Below are positions 18,319 through 27,638 of a DNA stretch of 64,000 nt, piece by piece. The position numbers and the translations under genes are program-made. Origin of the DNA: Methanolinea sp. (lineage in GTDB: Archaea > Halobacteriota > Methanomicrobia > Methanomicrobiales > Methanospirillaceae). A model generated the notes under the pieces. That model did no database searches. It had not been told where the DNA came from and was given only the letters and a program-made list of their open reading frames with translations. Where the stretch lies: contig JADFCY010000007.1 of assembly GCA_018263335.1 (NCBI GenBank), forward strand, positions 1 through 64,000. Direction: 5' to 3'. Position 1 is the first letter of the stretch; each line of letters begins with the position of its first letter.

Positions 18319-19397
18319 TATTTTCCTCCGTGTATGTGTTCCAGCATCTGCCGGGTCTTCCCGGTGATGTACGCCCGGGCGCGTTTCTGGTCCGCTACCT
18401 TTGCAGACCCCGTGAGGAACATTGCAGTCCTCAATTCCCTGTGAAAAGTCTCGATTCGTAAGAAGAGCGCTTCTTCGCTCTCCATCGCCGGCCTGAGCAG
18501 GGGCAGCGCAATGCCGCAGAGGTCAGCGCCGAGCGCCATGGCTCGGGCCATGTCAAGCCCGCTCCTGATACCCCCCGTGGCGATGATCGGCCCTCCGGTG
18601 CCTGCCACCTCGCACAGGCTCACCGCTGTGGGAATTCCCCAGTCCTCGAAGAGGGCGCCGAGGGATACAAGCCCTGAGCCCGCAGGTGCAGCTGATTGCT
18701 CTGCCCTGACCCCTTCAACGGCAGCCCAGGACGTCCCTCCCCAGCCGCCTATGTCAATTGCCCGGACTCCTGCCCCCCAGCAGGAACGCGCAGTCTCGGC
18801 CGACATTCCGCTTCCGGTCTCCTTGACTATCACCGGCACGTTACTCTCTCTGCAGAGGGCCGCGAGGGCTTCGTAGCAGCCGGTGGCATCATGGTCCCCT
18901 TCGGGCTGGATGGCCTCCTGAAGAAAGTTCAGGTGGACTGCGATGGCATCGGCGTCGATCATCGATACCGCGTTTTCTGCCCATTCCAGCCCGTGATCAC
19001 GAAGCTGTACAACTCCCAGGTTTGCCGAGATGAAGGCATGCGGGGCTTCCTCCCGCACCACCCGGAAGCTCTCTTCAAGGCGGGGGTCTTCAAGTGCCGC
19101 ACGCTGTGACCCGACGCACATGCCAAGGCCGTATCGTTCGGCTGCCCTGGCGAGTCGGCAATTCACTTCCGTGGTACCGGGATGACCCCCCGTCATTGCT
19201 GCGATGAAGAGGGGAGAGGATACCCTGTGCCCGAGGAACCTCGTTGAAAGGTCAATAGAGGAGAGATCGCACTCCGGAAGTGCAGAGTGGACAAGGCGGA
19301 TATCGCCGAATCCGGAAAAACCTCGCTCGATATCCTCTTCTGCGCAGATGCGAAGGTGATCAAGCTTCCTGCCTGATGTAAAGAGGTTCTTATCCAT
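18318..19397 (-). CDS. fni: Type 2 isopentenyl-diphosphate delta-isomerase
   Basis: This 359-residue FMN- and NADPH-dependent enzyme converts IPP to DMAPP. The N-terminal RKLDHLRIC motif, LFIAAMTGGHPGTTEVN, GMCVGSQRAALEDP, AIAVHLNFLQEAIQPEGD, VIVKETGSGMS and the FMN-phosphate motif DIGGWGGTSWAAVE identify it. It follows ipk with an 8-base overlap and precedes RNase J with a 1-base overlap. With mvk, ipk and idsA it forms the late part of archaeal isoprenoid synthesis. Confidence 0.96.
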   Translation of the reverse strand: MDKNLFTSGRKLDHLRICAEEDIERGFSGFGDIRLVHSALPECDLSSIDLSTRFLGHRVSSPLFIAAMTGGHPGTTEVNCRLARAAERYGLGMCVGSQRAALEDPRLEESFRVVREEAPHAFISANLGVVQLRDHGLEWAENAVSMIDADAIAVHLNFLQEAIQPEGDHDATGCYEALAALCRESNVPVIVKETGSGMSAETARSCWGAGVRAIDIGGWGGTSWAAVEGVRAEQSAAPAGSGLVSLGALFEDWGIPTAVSLCEVAGTGGPIIATGGIRSGLDMARAMALGADLCGIALPLLRPAMESEEALFLRIETFHRELRTAMFLTGSAKVADQKRARAYITGKTRQMLEHIHGGK

Positions 19398-20160
19398 AGT
19401 TCATTCTACCCACAACCCTTGTCCCGCCGTGCGGCCGTCCGTGCAGGAAGTCCGAAATTCTTGAGAGGTGGAAGATATCTGACGGCAACCCGAGGGACGC
19501 GAGTTGCTGGAGTTCCCTGACCTTTCCGGCCATCCCGCCCGTCACATCGGTGTTCCTTGAGCCTCCTGCAAACACTTCGGGGGAAATATCGGCAGGGATC
19601 TCCTCGATCACCTCTCCTCCCGCGGAGAGTACCCCGGGGACGTCGGTGGCAAGGCCGACCCTTGTGAACGCAAGACGCTCCCCCAGGAAGCTGACGATCT
19701 GGTCGCCGGACACGATACAGGCCCCCTGGACCTCATCCATCACCACATCGCCATGGAGCACCGGAATAATTCCCATGTCCATCAGGTGCTGCAGTGGCCT
19801 GGTCTCAAGACTGACCAGGCGCCCTGCCCTGGCCCACGAGCAGCCCAGGGGATGGATGCCAACTGCATCAGCCCCGGCCCCCCGCAAGGCCTCCACCATC
19901 ATCTGGTTCAACCGGCAGACCGCTTCATGGGTGAGCGCGATCCCCTCCCGGTTGGTCCTGTCCGCACCTGCGGCAAGGCCGTACCGTTTGGCCTCGGGAT
20001 GCCCGAATGATCCCGCGCCGTGCACCAGGCAGAGGGACCCCCCGGAATATGCCGCGATCTCCGACGCGATCGCCGCGATAGCGCCGGGACTTGCAACCCC
20101 CTGCATGCCCTTCTCCGTCACCACGCTGCCCCCGACTTTGAGCAGAAGCCGTTCAGACAT
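19390..20160 (-). CDS. ipk: Isopentenyl phosphate kinase
   Basis: This 256-residue amino-acid-kinase-fold enzyme phosphorylates isopentenyl phosphate to IPP, the hallmark step of the archaeal modified mevalonate route. Motifs are LLLKVGGSVVTEKG at the N-terminus, LVHGAGSFGHPEAKRYG with the substrate-binding His, LHGDVVMD, IVSGDQIVSFLGE and TDVTGGMAGKVRELQQLA. I chose ATG 20160, which overlaps the mvk stop; an upstream in-frame start at 20217 would add 19 basic residues lying wholly inside mvk. Confidence 0.95.
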   Translation of the reverse strand: MSERLLLKVGGSVVTEKGMQGVASPGAIAAIASEIAAYSGGSLCLVHGAGSFGHPEAKRYGLAAGADRTNREGIALTHEAVCRLNQMMVEALRGAGADAVGIHPLGCSWARAGRLVSLETRPLQHLMDMGIIPVLHGDVVMDEVQGACIVSGDQIVSFLGERLAFTRVGLATDVPGVLSAGGEVIEEIPADISPEVFAGGSRNTDVTGGMAGKVRELQQLASLGLPSDIFHLSRISDFLHGRPHGGTRVVGRMNYG

Positions 20161-21022
20161 CCTTCTCCTTCCTTGCCCCTTCCGTGTCAAGGTTTGTGAT
20201 GAATGCCTTGGCATCACACGCCTCGACTGCCCCCATTACCCTGCTCTTCAGGTGCTTGGGACAGATGGCAACCATGCAACCGCCTCCCCCGGCGCCCGTC
20301 AGCTTTGCACCGTACGCGCCGGCCGCCCTTGCCGCAAGGACCAGGCGGGAGAGGGAGGGGTGCCCTGCGCCGAGGGCTTCGAGGAGGGCATGGTTCATGT
20401 TCATCAGCGTCCCGAGCATGTGGGGATCAGAGAAGTGGCGAATTCCGCAGAGCGAGACTGCGCCTATGGCATCAAGAATCGGGTCACAGATCTCCGGGTT
20501 CTTCCTCTTGAGATCCCCAACCTTCTCAACCATCTTCGAGGTGCTGTGGGACACGAGAGTGTTTCCCACCACCAGGGGCAGGTTCTGGGGAGGGAGCCGC
20601 CGACGCTGGGTGCCGGTGATCAGGACAATGCCCCCAAACGTAGATACACTGGTATCTGTAGGGCTTGCCCTCCCCTTCTGGACTTTCTTCTCGATTGCAA
20701 ATGCCATGTTGGCGATCTCTTCCATGGTGAGCTTTTTCCCGAATTCATCGTTGATGGCAGAGAGAGTTGCGACGGTCACCGCTGCCGAGGACCCGAGGCC
20801 GGATGAGGACGGAAGCTGGGAGTTCACGTAGACGCTTCCTTTCACCCCCATCTCGTCAAAGCAGCTGTCGATGTAGGGCGACCGCGCATGATGTGCGGAT
20901 TTGCTCTTCCTCACGGTCACAAAGACCCTTGGCCGGATGGCCATTGCCACGCCGGGCTTGCCGTATACCACCGCGTGCTCCCCGAACAGGAAGACCTTGC
21001 CTGGGGCACTCCAGGTCGCCAC
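20153..21022 (-). CDS. mvk: Mevalonate kinase
   Basis: This 289-residue GHMP kinase phosphorylates mevalonate at the head of the isoprenoid branch. GHMP motif 1 is SAPGKVFLFGEHAVVYGKPG (about 4-23), motif 2 is QLPSSSGLGSSAAVTVA (about 69-85) and motif 3 is KLTGAGGGGCMVAI near the C-terminus. It starts one base after the MEMO-family gene stop and overlaps ipk. The phosphomevalonate-processing enzymes expected between Mvk and Ipk are not in this window. Confidence 0.97.
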   Translation of the reverse strand: MATWSAPGKVFLFGEHAVVYGKPGVAMAIRPRVFVTVRKSKSAHHARSPYIDSCFDEMGVKGSVYVNSQLPSSSGLGSSAAVTVATLSAINDEFGKKLTMEEIANMAFAIEKKVQKGRASPTDTSVSTFGGIVLITGTQRRRLPPQNLPLVVGNTLVSHSTSKMVEKVGDLKRKNPEICDPILDAIGAVSLCGIRHFSDPHMLGTLMNMNHALLEALGAGHPSLSRLVLAARAAGAYGAKLTGAGGGGCMVAICPKHLKSRVMGAVEACDAKAFITNLDTEGARKEKDV

Positions 21023-21023
21023 C

Positions 21024-21815
21024 CTACATCACCGCAATGGCCGCATACCCTACCACTTCGGGATCCCCAGTCACGTCACCGCTGGTGGAATACCGCAACA
21101 GCCGGCCGGTGGTCGCTCCAAGTTCCCTGCATACCAGGCACATGGCAGCAACCGGGCCGTACCCGCATGCGCTCACCCTCCGGGAGCGGATGCGGCGGTA
21201 GAACTCACCCACGTCGAGGTGCTCGAGGGCGGCAATCGCGTAGAGATCGTTCTCCCTTGCCACCTTTTCCGGGACGTAGTGGGAGAAGTCGCTCGATGCC
21301 ACGATCCTGATGTCAGTACGCCCGCTCACCCTGATCCCCTGGATCAGTATACGCGAGAGCTCGCGGGCACCCCCGATGTCCTGATCTCCCATCAGGATGG
21401 GGACGATCCGTGCCCGCGGGAACCGGTACTTGATGAAAGGAACCTGCACTTCAAGTGAGTTCTCCTGTTCCTGGTGCGACACTTCGTCTTCATCAAGGTC
21501 AAGCGAGGACCCAAACGACACATCGGTGTCCACGATGCCAAGGGGAGTCTCCCATGGGATGAGCGACATACAGGTGCGGTACCCCCTGTGGCTTGGCCCT
21601 ATCACCACGAATGTTCCCGCAAAGGACGCAGGGATTGCAGTGTATGCAAGGGCCGATATCTCCCCTGAGTAGGGATATCCTGCATGGGGAGAGACAATCC
21701 CCATCGCGTCAACCCCCGCCTCCTTGAGTGAGAATAACTTTTCCAGCAACTGCTCCAGATGGTGAGGGTCCCTGGGGTAGAACATGCCGGCAACCCCGCA
21801 TCTCCGAGTCTTCAT
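21024..21815 (-). CDS. MEMO1 family protein (AmmeMemoRadiSam system protein B)
   Basis: This 263-residue protein has the MEMO fold signatures AGMFYPRDPHHLEQLL (N-terminus), VSPHAGYPYSGEISALAY, VVIGPSHRGY, EHSLEVQ-like (ENSLEVQVPFIKYRF) and SDFSHYVP. MEMO proteins are related to LigB-type dioxygenases and bind metal through conserved His residues, but the archaeal reaction is unknown. The start at 21815 has a GAGGGT Shine-Dalgarno. It lies between rps2 and mvk in the superoperon, and this placement beside mevalonate genes is a hint to its pathway. Confidence 0.92.
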   Translation of the reverse strand: MKTRRCGVAGMFYPRDPHHLEQLLEKLFSLKEAGVDAMGIVSPHAGYPYSGEISALAYTAIPASFAGTFVVIGPSHRGYRTCMSLIPWETPLGIVDTDVSFGSSLDLDEDEVSHQEQENSLEVQVPFIKYRFPRARIVPILMGDQDIGGARELSRILIQGIRVSGRTDIRIVASSDFSHYVPEKVARENDLYAIAALEHLDVGEFYRRIRSRRVSACGYGPVAAMCLVCRELGATTGRLLRYSTSGDVTGDPEVVGYAAIAVM

Positions 21816-21844
21816 CGGATCTACCCTCTCGCATCTCACCTATA

Positions 21845-22453
21845 TTAGAGTTCGGTCTCGAAATCTTCCGGGGTGAGCGAGGTGCTGATCCCACGCAGGC
21901 GGAGCATCTCCCGGGTGAGCAGGTAGTAGATCATCGAGAGAGCCTTTCGCCCCTTGTTGTTTGTGGGGATCACGAGGTCCACGAGGCTTGTCATGTTGTT
22001 GGTATCGCAGAGCGCAAGGATTGGGATCCCGCTCTGGACTGCCTCCTTCACTGCCTGTGCATCGCCTATCGGATCGGTGACCACCAGGACCTGGGGCTCG
22101 ATGTAATTGTCAAGGTTCTGGTTGGTAAGCATGCCGGGGATGAACCGGCCCGTCACCGCCATGCCCCCGATGGTCTCGGCAAACTTCCTTGCAGGATACT
22201 GCCCGTACTGGCGGGAAGTGACCACAAGGATGCTTGTGGGATCAAACTGGGAGAGGAACTTTGCAGATGTCTTTATCCGCTCGTCAGTCTCCCTTATGTC
22301 CAGGATATACAGTCCATCTCCCCTCACCCGGTAGATGAACTTCATCATGTCCTTGCTCTTCTGCTGGGTGCCGATGTGCACTCCCGCGGCAAGGTACTCT
22401 TCCACGGGAACCAGCGGTTCTTTCAGTTCAATTTCCATCTCTGTCTCTGTCAT
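21845..22453 (-). CDS. rps2: Small ribosomal subunit protein uS2
   Basis: This 202-residue protein has the archaeal S2 pattern [25 protein letters not shown], the helix-loop [29 protein letters not shown] and the ending ADFETEL-like tail. ATG 22453 forms an ATGA with the eno stop and gives an acidic N-terminus ([13 protein letters not shown]). Longer in-frame starts lie inside eno. Confidence 0.97.
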   Translation of the reverse strand: MTETEMEIELKEPLVPVEEYLAAGVHIGTQQKSKDMMKFIYRVRGDGLYILDIRETDERIKTSAKFLSQFDPTSILVVTSRQYGQYPARKFAETIGGMAVTGRFIPGMLTNQNLDNYIEPQVLVVTDPIGDAQAVKEAVQSGIPILALCDTNNMTSLVDLVIPTNNKGRKALSMIYYLLTREMLRLRGISTSLTPEDFETEL

Positions 22454-23646
22454 GCTATCTGTTCCTCGATTCGTATCAGTTCGTTCAGTTTTGCGATTCG
22501 CTCCCCGCCAACGGTCCCGGTCTTTAAGAATACGCAACCGAACGCCGTTGCCAGGTGCGCAATGGTGGTGTCGGTTGTCTCACCGGAGCGGTGGCTCATG
22601 ACTGTGTCCATGCCATGAATGTGGGAAAGGTGGATTGCCTCGAAGGTATCGGTGAGTGTCCCGACCTGGTTTGGCTTGATAAGGACGCAATTTGCGGATC
22701 CCGTCTCGATCCCCTCGGCGATCCGGGATGCATTGGTGACGAAGAGATCGTCCCCGCACACCAGGCACCGGTCCCCGACCTGTTCCGTGAAATCTGCAAA
22801 TCCGGAAAAATCCTCTTCGTAGAGCGGATCTTCCACGTAGACCAGGCCATAGCGGTCCACGATCTCGGCCAGTGAGGCGATGTGGTCTTCAGTGGTGTGA
22901 CGCCCGTTCCTGTCAACGTAGCACCTCGAATCCTCGTCCCACATCTGGCTTGCGGCAACATCTATCCCCATCGAGAGGGAGACAGAGAGCTCGTCTGCGA
23001 CCTCCCCCACGGCCTGGTGGATGATCTCGAATGCCTCACTGTCGCTGATCTGCGGAGCCCATGCCCCTTCGTCGCCCTTACCGCAGGCGTTCCCGGATGC
23101 CTCCAGGATCTCTTTTACCTTTTTATGGACCCGGGCGTTGGCAAAGACCGCCTCCGCGGGACCTCCTGCACCGGTTGCCACCACCAGGAACTCCTGGATA
23201 TCGGTCGCGCCTTTCGCGTGCACACCCCCCCCGATGATGTTGCCAAGCGGAAGCGGCATCTCGGGAACGAACACTCCCCCGATATAGGAATACAGTTCCA
23301 TCCCGAGGGAGGATGCCGCGGCTTTCGCATTCGCGAGGGAGAGTGCGACAGCGATATTTGCCCCGATGTTCGAGAGATCCGAGGTCCCATCCTCCTCACG
23401 CAGAATGGAATCGAACAGCACCTGGTCCCGCGAGTCGATCCCGGTCAGTTCAGGGATAAGATTTGCAATCGCAAACGGGACCGCGTCTTTCGGGTCCTTC
23501 ACTTTTGCCTCGTGAAGGCCTGTGCTGGCTCCGCTCGGGGCCGCCGATCTCCCAAAGCCTGACTCAGTGAAGATATCCGCCTCCACCGTGGGGTTACCCC
23601 TGCTGTCCAGTATCGTACGCAGTTGAATACTGCGGATGACCGTCAT
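22450..23646 (-). CDS. eno: Enolase
   Basis: This 398-residue enzyme interconverts 2-phosphoglycerate and phosphoenolpyruvate. Motifs are [12 protein letters not shown] (about 11-22), [45 protein letters not shown] and the catalytic [13 protein letters not shown] and [16 protein letters not shown]. It is shorter than bacterial enolase at the C-terminus but normal for archaea. It lies 6 bases after rpoK and shares ATGA with rps2. Confidence 0.98.
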   Translation of the reverse strand: MTVIRSIQLRTILDSRGNPTVEADIFTESGFGRSAAPSGASTGLHEAKVKDPKDAVPFAIANLIPELTGIDSRDQVLFDSILREEDGTSDLSNIGANIAVALSLANAKAAASSLGMELYSYIGGVFVPEMPLPLGNIIGGGVHAKGATDIQEFLVVATGAGGPAEAVFANARVHKKVKEILEASGNACGKGDEGAWAPQISDSEAFEIIHQAVGEVADELSVSLSMGIDVAASQMWDEDSRCYVDRNGRHTTEDHIASLAEIVDRYGLVYVEDPLYEEDFSGFADFTEQVGDRCLVCGDDLFVTNASRIAEGIETGSANCVLIKPNQVGTLTDTFEAIHLSHIHGMDTVMSHRSGETTDTTIAHLATAFGCVFLKTGTVGGERIAKLNELIRIEEQIA

Positions 23647-23652
23647 GGCTGA

Positions 23653-23823
23653 CTACTTCCTCTTCACCGTGATAGGTATGACGTTTTGCTGGAACTCTTC
23701 AAGAGCAATCTCCAGCGGATCGATCTTGCTGGTCCTGATCAGCAGAGGGGCACCCATCGATATCTGGAGTGCCCTGGCTCCGATGATCCTGGCCCGCTCA
23801 TACCGAGTATAAGTCTCCTTCAT
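23653..23823 (-). CDS. rpoK: DNA-directed RNA polymerase subunit K (Rpb6 homologue)
   Basis: This 56-residue protein reads [20 protein letters not shown] at its start, then [21 protein letters not shown] and ends PITVKRK, the complete archaeal RpoK/omega-like fold. It clamps the largest polymerase subunit. It lies between tRNA-Pro and eno, 6 bases before eno. The small size makes it easy to miss in automatic calls. Confidence 0.97.
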   Translation of the reverse strand: MKETYTRYERARIIGARALQISMGAPLLIRTSKIDPLEIALEEFQQNVIPITVKRK

Positions 23824-23854
23824 ATACCCTCAAAATGTATCCACGTGTGATAAA

Positions 23855-23929
23855 TGGGGTCGCTGAGATTCGAACTCAGGTCACAGCATCCCGAACGCCA
23901 TAGGATGGTCCAGGCTACCCCACGACCCC
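23855..23929 (-). tRNA. tRNA-Pro (anticodon CGG)
   Basis: The 75-base minus-strand sequence folds with acceptor GGGGTCG/CGACCCC and discriminator A. The anticodon loop is TTCGGGA, and the T arm is CTGAG-TTCGAAT-CTCAG. The anticodon stem includes wobble pairs. CCA is not encoded and there is no intron. Its first base directly follows the last base of the rpoN stop codon, so it is embedded in the superoperon between rpoN and rpoK. Confidence 0.95.
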
Positions 23930-24118
23930 TCATTGGTACGGATTGAGATCATCGATTATCTCTTTGTGGGCAAGGAACATCCTGCGGCAGCAGTAGCGCT
24001 CCATGCCGAGGTCATCGAGGATCTTTTTGGGATCCTCGCCGGCCTCTTTGCGGCGCTTATACTCATCATATGCAGGGGAGATGACTTTCCCACAGGTGAA
24101 ACATCGTACGGGTATCAT
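23930..24118 (-). CDS. rpoN: DNA-directed RNA polymerase subunit N (Rpb10 homologue)
   Basis: This 62-residue zinc protein has [20 protein letters not shown] with the first two zinc cysteines (C-x2-C) and the adjacent pair in [12 protein letters not shown]. It sits in the Rpb3/Rpb11 platform of RNA polymerase. The TGA stop abuts the 5' base of tRNA-Pro with no spacer. Confidence 0.98.
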   Translation of the reverse strand: MIPVRCFTCGKVISPAYDEYKRRKEAGEDPKKILDDLGMERYCCRRMFLAHKEIIDDLNPYQ

Positions 24119-24150
24119 GCCGGTATGATCTCCCAGTTAATTTCCATATC

Positions 24151-24552
24151 TCAACGATAAGACTTTTGGAACTTCTTTCTCGCACCCCTGCCATGGGGTT
24201 TCTTCGATTCTTTCTGACGGGAATCGTTGACGAGCAGCGTCCTGTCGTACGAGAGGAAGACGTCCTTTATCTGGGGGTCGTTTGACCACCGGTAGATTCC
24301 CCTGGCAAGCGCGGTGCGGACCGCTTCAGCCTGCCCCATCATGCCCCCGCCCTTGACATCGATGGAGATGTCAATTCCCTCGACGGCTTTTGGCGCAAGC
24401 AGGATGGGTTCTGCAATCTTCAGCCGCACCATCTCGTTTGGATAGAACTCGAGGGGAACCGAGTTGATCCGGACCCTTCCCTTTCCTGCCCGTACTGTCG
24501 CTCTTGCGATCGCGGTCTTCCTCTTTCCGCTGGTATTGATTATCTTAGCCAT
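24151..24552 (-). CDS. rps9: Small ribosomal subunit protein uS9
   Basis: This 133-residue protein begins [20 protein letters not shown], contains [15 protein letters not shown]-like ([25 protein letters not shown]) and ends with the basic [12 protein letters not shown] tail that reaches the P-site tRNA. The start at 24552 fits the family; an ATG four codons upstream is less likely. Confidence 0.97.
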   Translation of the reverse strand: MAKIINTSGKRKTAIARATVRAGKGRVRINSVPLEFYPNEMVRLKIAEPILLAPKAVEGIDISIDVKGGGMMGQAEAVRTALARGIYRWSNDPQIKDVFLSYDRTLLVNDSRQKESKKPHGRGARKKFQKSYR

Positions 24553-24566
24553 TCCTCTGATCACTC

Positions 24567-24989
24567 CTAATACCTTGCTCCGAGGAAAGTGCTCACCGCG
24601 CCGACCGTAACGGTCTTGGGACTGTTCAGCCGGTTCACATGCGCATCCTCGAGGACTTCCATCTCCTTTCCTGCGAGATCCAGGGGAACCCCCACATAGA
24701 CTTTCACCCTCTTGAACGCTTCCATTCCGGGTGCCCTCTTGTAGGGAAGCATCCCCCTGATCGTCCTCCTGACGATGTGATCAGGTCTCCGGGGGAAGAA
24801 CGGTCCTCCCTCGCGCGACCCCCTGCTCCTCTTCTTGCCGTAGAGTGAGAGCACTCTTGCCCTGCTCCCGGATATGATGGCCTTCTCGGCATTGACAATC
24901 GCAATAGTCTCCCCATTGAGGGCGCGCTTTGCCACGATACTGGCCATCCTCCCGAGGAGAAGGTCTTCACCATTGATAATTGTAGTCAT
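24567..24989 (-). CDS. rpl13: Large ribosomal subunit protein uL13
   Basis: This 140-residue protein has the archaeal L13 features [50 protein letters not shown] and the C-terminal [13 protein letters not shown]. It lies 14 bases before rps9 and 6 bases after rpl18e. Confidence 0.97.
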   Translation of the reverse strand: MTTIINGEDLLLGRMASIVAKRALNGETIAIVNAEKAIISGSRARVLSLYGKKRSRGSREGGPFFPRRPDHIVRRTIRGMLPYKRAPGMEAFKRVKVYVGVPLDLAGKEMEVLEDAHVNRLNSPKTVTVGAVSTFLGARY

Positions 24990-24995
24990 CCCGCC

Positions 24996-25364
24996 TCACC
25001 TGAGAATCCTTATCCTGCTCCCCTTTGGATTGTCTTTCAAGAGCTCCTCGATCGTCAGGCACTGGCCATTCGCTTCAAGGATCTTCGTCGCCGCGGACGC
25101 AGAGAACGTCAGCGCCGCAATCTTGACTGAGGTCTCCAGCATCCCGCTCCCGAGGACCTTGCCGGGGACCACAATGATCTCTCCATCGGTCGCGTAGCGG
25201 TTGATCTTGCTCAGGTTGACCTCCGCATAATTTCGCGCCGGGGCCTCAAGCCTCGTTGCTACGTCCCGCCACACGTTCACCTCGTTCTGCCGGGAAGTAT
25301 CCTTCAGCAGGGAAATAAGGTTTACCAGGCGTGGATTGGTCTTCTTATTCGTTCTCCTCTTCAT
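24996..25364 (-). CDS. rpl18e: Large ribosomal subunit protein eL18
   Basis: This 122-residue archaeal/eukaryotic-type protein shows KTNPRLVNLISLLKDTSR, VNLSKINRYATDGEIIVVPGKVLGSG and ALTFSASAATKI, typical of eL18. The start overlaps the end of rpoD by 20 bases, indicating coupling. Confidence 0.97.
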   Translation of the reverse strand: MKRRTNKKTNPRLVNLISLLKDTSRQNEVNVWRDVATRLEAPARNYAEVNLSKINRYATDGEIIVVPGKVLGSGMLETSVKIAALTFSASAATKILEANGQCLTIEELLKDNPKGSRIRILR

Positions 25365-26190
25365 CTCCGGTCACTCCCGATACTTCACCTATCTTTTCGC
25401 ACAACTCGTCAGACTGGCTCTTCAGGTAGAGAAGCGCCCTCTGTACTATCTCTCTTACGGGGAGGGAGCCGTCTCCCTCCACGACGAATATGAACCTGGA
25501 ATCATCTGACCTGACCCGTATTGCAGGCTCCTCTCCGATCCCGGTATTCAGGCAGGCCCGCTCGCAGAGACGGCAGAGCGAGCATTCCTCGAGCCGGCCC
25601 TCTACCACCGTGACTCTTCCTCCCTTCACCACGAGGATCCCGCGCGGGCATTCCTCGACGCACTGTCCGCATGCATCGCACCTGTCGCTGATCTCCACGA
25701 TGGGATAATTCTTGAACCCGCAGGTGGTGGTAGGTTGCCACTTGGCATGCACCCTGCCACTGTTGAGGACCGCCCTTGCTTCGAGGACTACCTTCTGGTC
25801 CTTCGTCAGCTTCACGATGGGTATTCCGTCCACGGCAGGAGCTGCACGGGGGTCCTGGGGGATAAGATCCCTTGAATACACCATCGCAGGACCCTCGACC
25901 GAGAGGGTGAACATGACGCTGCACCTGTCACATCCGGCCCCCTCACAGCTGCACTTCTCCTGGGGTATGTAGCAATCCAGGTCTGTCCTGATGGGGATCA
26001 ACCCGAGGCGATGCCCGAGCATCTCATCGAAGAGTGCACTGGTGTTGTCGTAGATACGCACGTCCTCGATCGCGAGCGTGGGCACCTCTCCTATCATTGC
26101 CCGCCGCAGTGCATTGGCAAACGGCTGGCTGGTTCCCGTAATACTGAACCTGGCCGCAGAGTCGTTGATGCTCGAGAATACTATCTCCAT
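25345..26190 (-). CDS. rpoD: DNA-directed RNA polymerase subunit D with two ferredoxin-type Fe-S motifs
   Basis: This 281-residue protein is the Rpb3/alpha-like assembly subunit. The N-terminal dimerisation region has FANALRRAMIGEVPTLAIEDV. The middle has a small cysteine cluster (CSCEGAGCDRC, about 79-89). A ferredoxin-like insert (about 170-215) holds two complete motifs: CDACGQCVEECP and CSLCRLCERAC. Methanogen RpoD proteins are known to bind one or two [4Fe-4S] clusters that affect polymerase assembly. It starts at an ATGA shared with rps11. Upstream in-frame codons lie inside rps11 and are not used. Confidence 0.97.
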   Translation of the reverse strand: MEIVFSSINDSAARFSITGTSQPFANALRRAMIGEVPTLAIEDVRIYDNTSALFDEMLGHRLGLIPIRTDLDCYIPQEKCSCEGAGCDRCSVMFTLSVEGPAMVYSRDLIPQDPRAAPAVDGIPIVKLTKDQKVVLEARAVLNSGRVHAKWQPTTTCGFKNYPIVEISDRCDACGQCVEECPRGILVVKGGRVTVVEGRLEECSLCRLCERACLNTGIGEEPAIRVRSDDSRFIFVVEGDGSLPVREIVQRALLYLKSQSDELCEKIGEVSGVTGDEEENE

Positions 26191-26585
26191 CAGACTCTCC
26201 TTCCCCTCCGGCCACCCTTCTGGCGGATTGAGTCGTGTGGCACGGGGGTGACATCCTCGATGCGCCCGATGCGCATCCCGGCACGGGCCAGTGCCCGGAT
26301 TGCGGCCTGGGCTCCCGGACCCGGGCTGCGCTGCTTCCCCCTCCCTGGGGCCCGGACCTTCACGTGCACACCGACGATGCCCTTCTCCATTGCGGTCTGG
26401 GCAACGTTCGACGCCATCTGCATGGCAGCATACGGTGAACTCTCGTTCCTGTCCTGCTTGACCACCATGCCGCCGCTGCTCTTGCACACCGTCTCTGCTC
26501 CGGAGAGATCAGTCACGGTGATGATGGTGTTGTTGAATGACGCGAATATGTGCGCGATTCCCCATTTTTCTTTCTCGCCTGCCAT
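26190..26585 (-). CDS. rps11: Small ribosomal subunit protein uS11
   Basis: This 131-residue protein shows [66 protein letters not shown] and the C-terminal [23 protein letters not shown]. It is complete and lies 3 bases after rps4. Confidence 0.98.
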   Translation of the reverse strand: MAGEKEKWGIAHIFASFNNTIITVTDLSGAETVCKSSGGMVVKQDRNESSPYAAMQMASNVAQTAMEKGIVGVHVKVRAPGRGKQRSPGPGAQAAIRALARAGMRIGRIEDVTPVPHDSIRQKGGRRGRRV

Positions 26586-26588
26586 TGC

Positions 26589-27134
26589 TTACCTCCCTGT
26601 CCTGGTAATGCGGGCCCGCTCTGCATGATCAGCGTTCGCCACCGGCGACCGGCTGTAATACGAGATCGCCGTCTCTTCGGCCCTCGATACGCGGTATCCT
26701 GGGATGCTGACGCGCTTGCCGTTGACAGCGATGTGGCCGTGGGTGATCATCTGGCGGGCCTGCTTCGGGGACCGTGCGAGACCCTGGCGGTATACTAGGG
26801 TCTGCAGGCGCCTCTCCAGCTGGCTCTGTACCTTGAGCGAGAGGATGTTGTCGATGTCTGCGTCGGGGCCGAGGAGCCCGGCGCGCTGGAGGTGCCCGAT
26901 CAGCTCGGCCTTCTTCGCCTCGAACAGCGCCGTGTCAGTCCCCGTGGACATCAGGGCCAGGAGCTCGCGGGCTGCCTTCCGGTAGCGGCGAAGGTGGCTT
27001 GCCGCCTTCCAGACCTCCCTCTTATTCCGCAGGCCATACTCGATCATAAGGCGGTTCTCCTCCTCTATGCGGGTCTTCTCGAAGGGCCGCTTGGGAGTCT
27101 GGTACTGCTTGTGGTTCTTACCCGGGTATCCCAT
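26589..27134 (-). CDS. rps4: Small ribosomal subunit protein uS4
   Basis: This 181-residue archaeal S4 starts [20 protein letters not shown]. Its S4 RNA-binding domain (about 102-165) contains [42 protein letters not shown]. It lies 17 bases after rps13 and 3 bases before rps11, the standard S13-S4-S11 order. Confidence 0.98.
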   Translation of the reverse strand: MGYPGKNHKQYQTPKRPFEKTRIEEENRLMIEYGLRNKREVWKAASHLRRYRKAARELLALMSTGTDTALFEAKKAELIGHLQRAGLLGPDADIDNILSLKVQSQLERRLQTLVYRQGLARSPKQARQMITHGHIAVNGKRVSIPGYRVSRAEETAISYYSRSPVANADHAERARITRTGR

Positions 27135-27151
27135 GAAGACTCACCTGTTGA

Positions 27152-27604
27152 TTACTCCTTCTTCCTCTTCACGCCGACAGTGGCGCCGGTGCGTCCGGTG
27201 GACTTGGTCCTCTGACCCCGCACCTTCTGGCCGGTCTCATGGCGGATACCCCGGTAACTGCGAATCTTTCGCATGATGTTGATATCCTCGTCGAGGGTAG
27301 TCGAGACCTCTGTCCCGAGGAGGTGCCGTGCTTCGCCAGTGTATACGTCCTTGGGGCGGTTGACCATCCACCCCGGGACTTTCTGGGCATACCCTTCAAC
27401 CGCTGCGCGGAGCTTCTCCACGTCCTCTTCCTTGAGCCTGCCCATCAGTTCTCTTCCGTTGACCTTGGCCATTGCAGCAATGACTGATGCCGTGTGCCTT
27501 CCCACGCCCCTGATCCCTGTCAGTGCGGTGAGCACCGGCTTGGTGCCGTCGAGGTCGGTGTTGCTGATCCGTACGAAATATCGTATCTCTTCTTCCTGAG
27601 CCAT
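27152..27604 (-). CDS. rps13: Small ribosomal subunit protein uS13
   Basis: This 150-residue protein begins [20 protein letters not shown] and contains [48 protein letters not shown]. The start at 27604 has GAGGT with a five-base spacer. After 3' processing of the tRNA-Ser just upstream, the mRNA leader would be about 34 bases. Confidence 0.97.
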   Translation of the reverse strand: MAQEEEIRYFVRISNTDLDGTKPVLTALTGIRGVGRHTASVIAAMAKVNGRELMGRLKEEDVEKLRAAVEGYAQKVPGWMVNRPKDVYTGEARHLLGTEVSTTLDEDINIMRKIRSYRGIRHETGQKVRGQRTKSTGRTGATVGVKRKKE

Positions 27605-27638
27605 CCAATACCTCTCTTTTGTGAGATTTCTTCTGGAG

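Noticed and set aside
19550-20806. 418-codon plus-strand open frame opposite ipk and mvk
   Set aside because: Antisense to two genes with clear kinase motifs; composition is unnatural.
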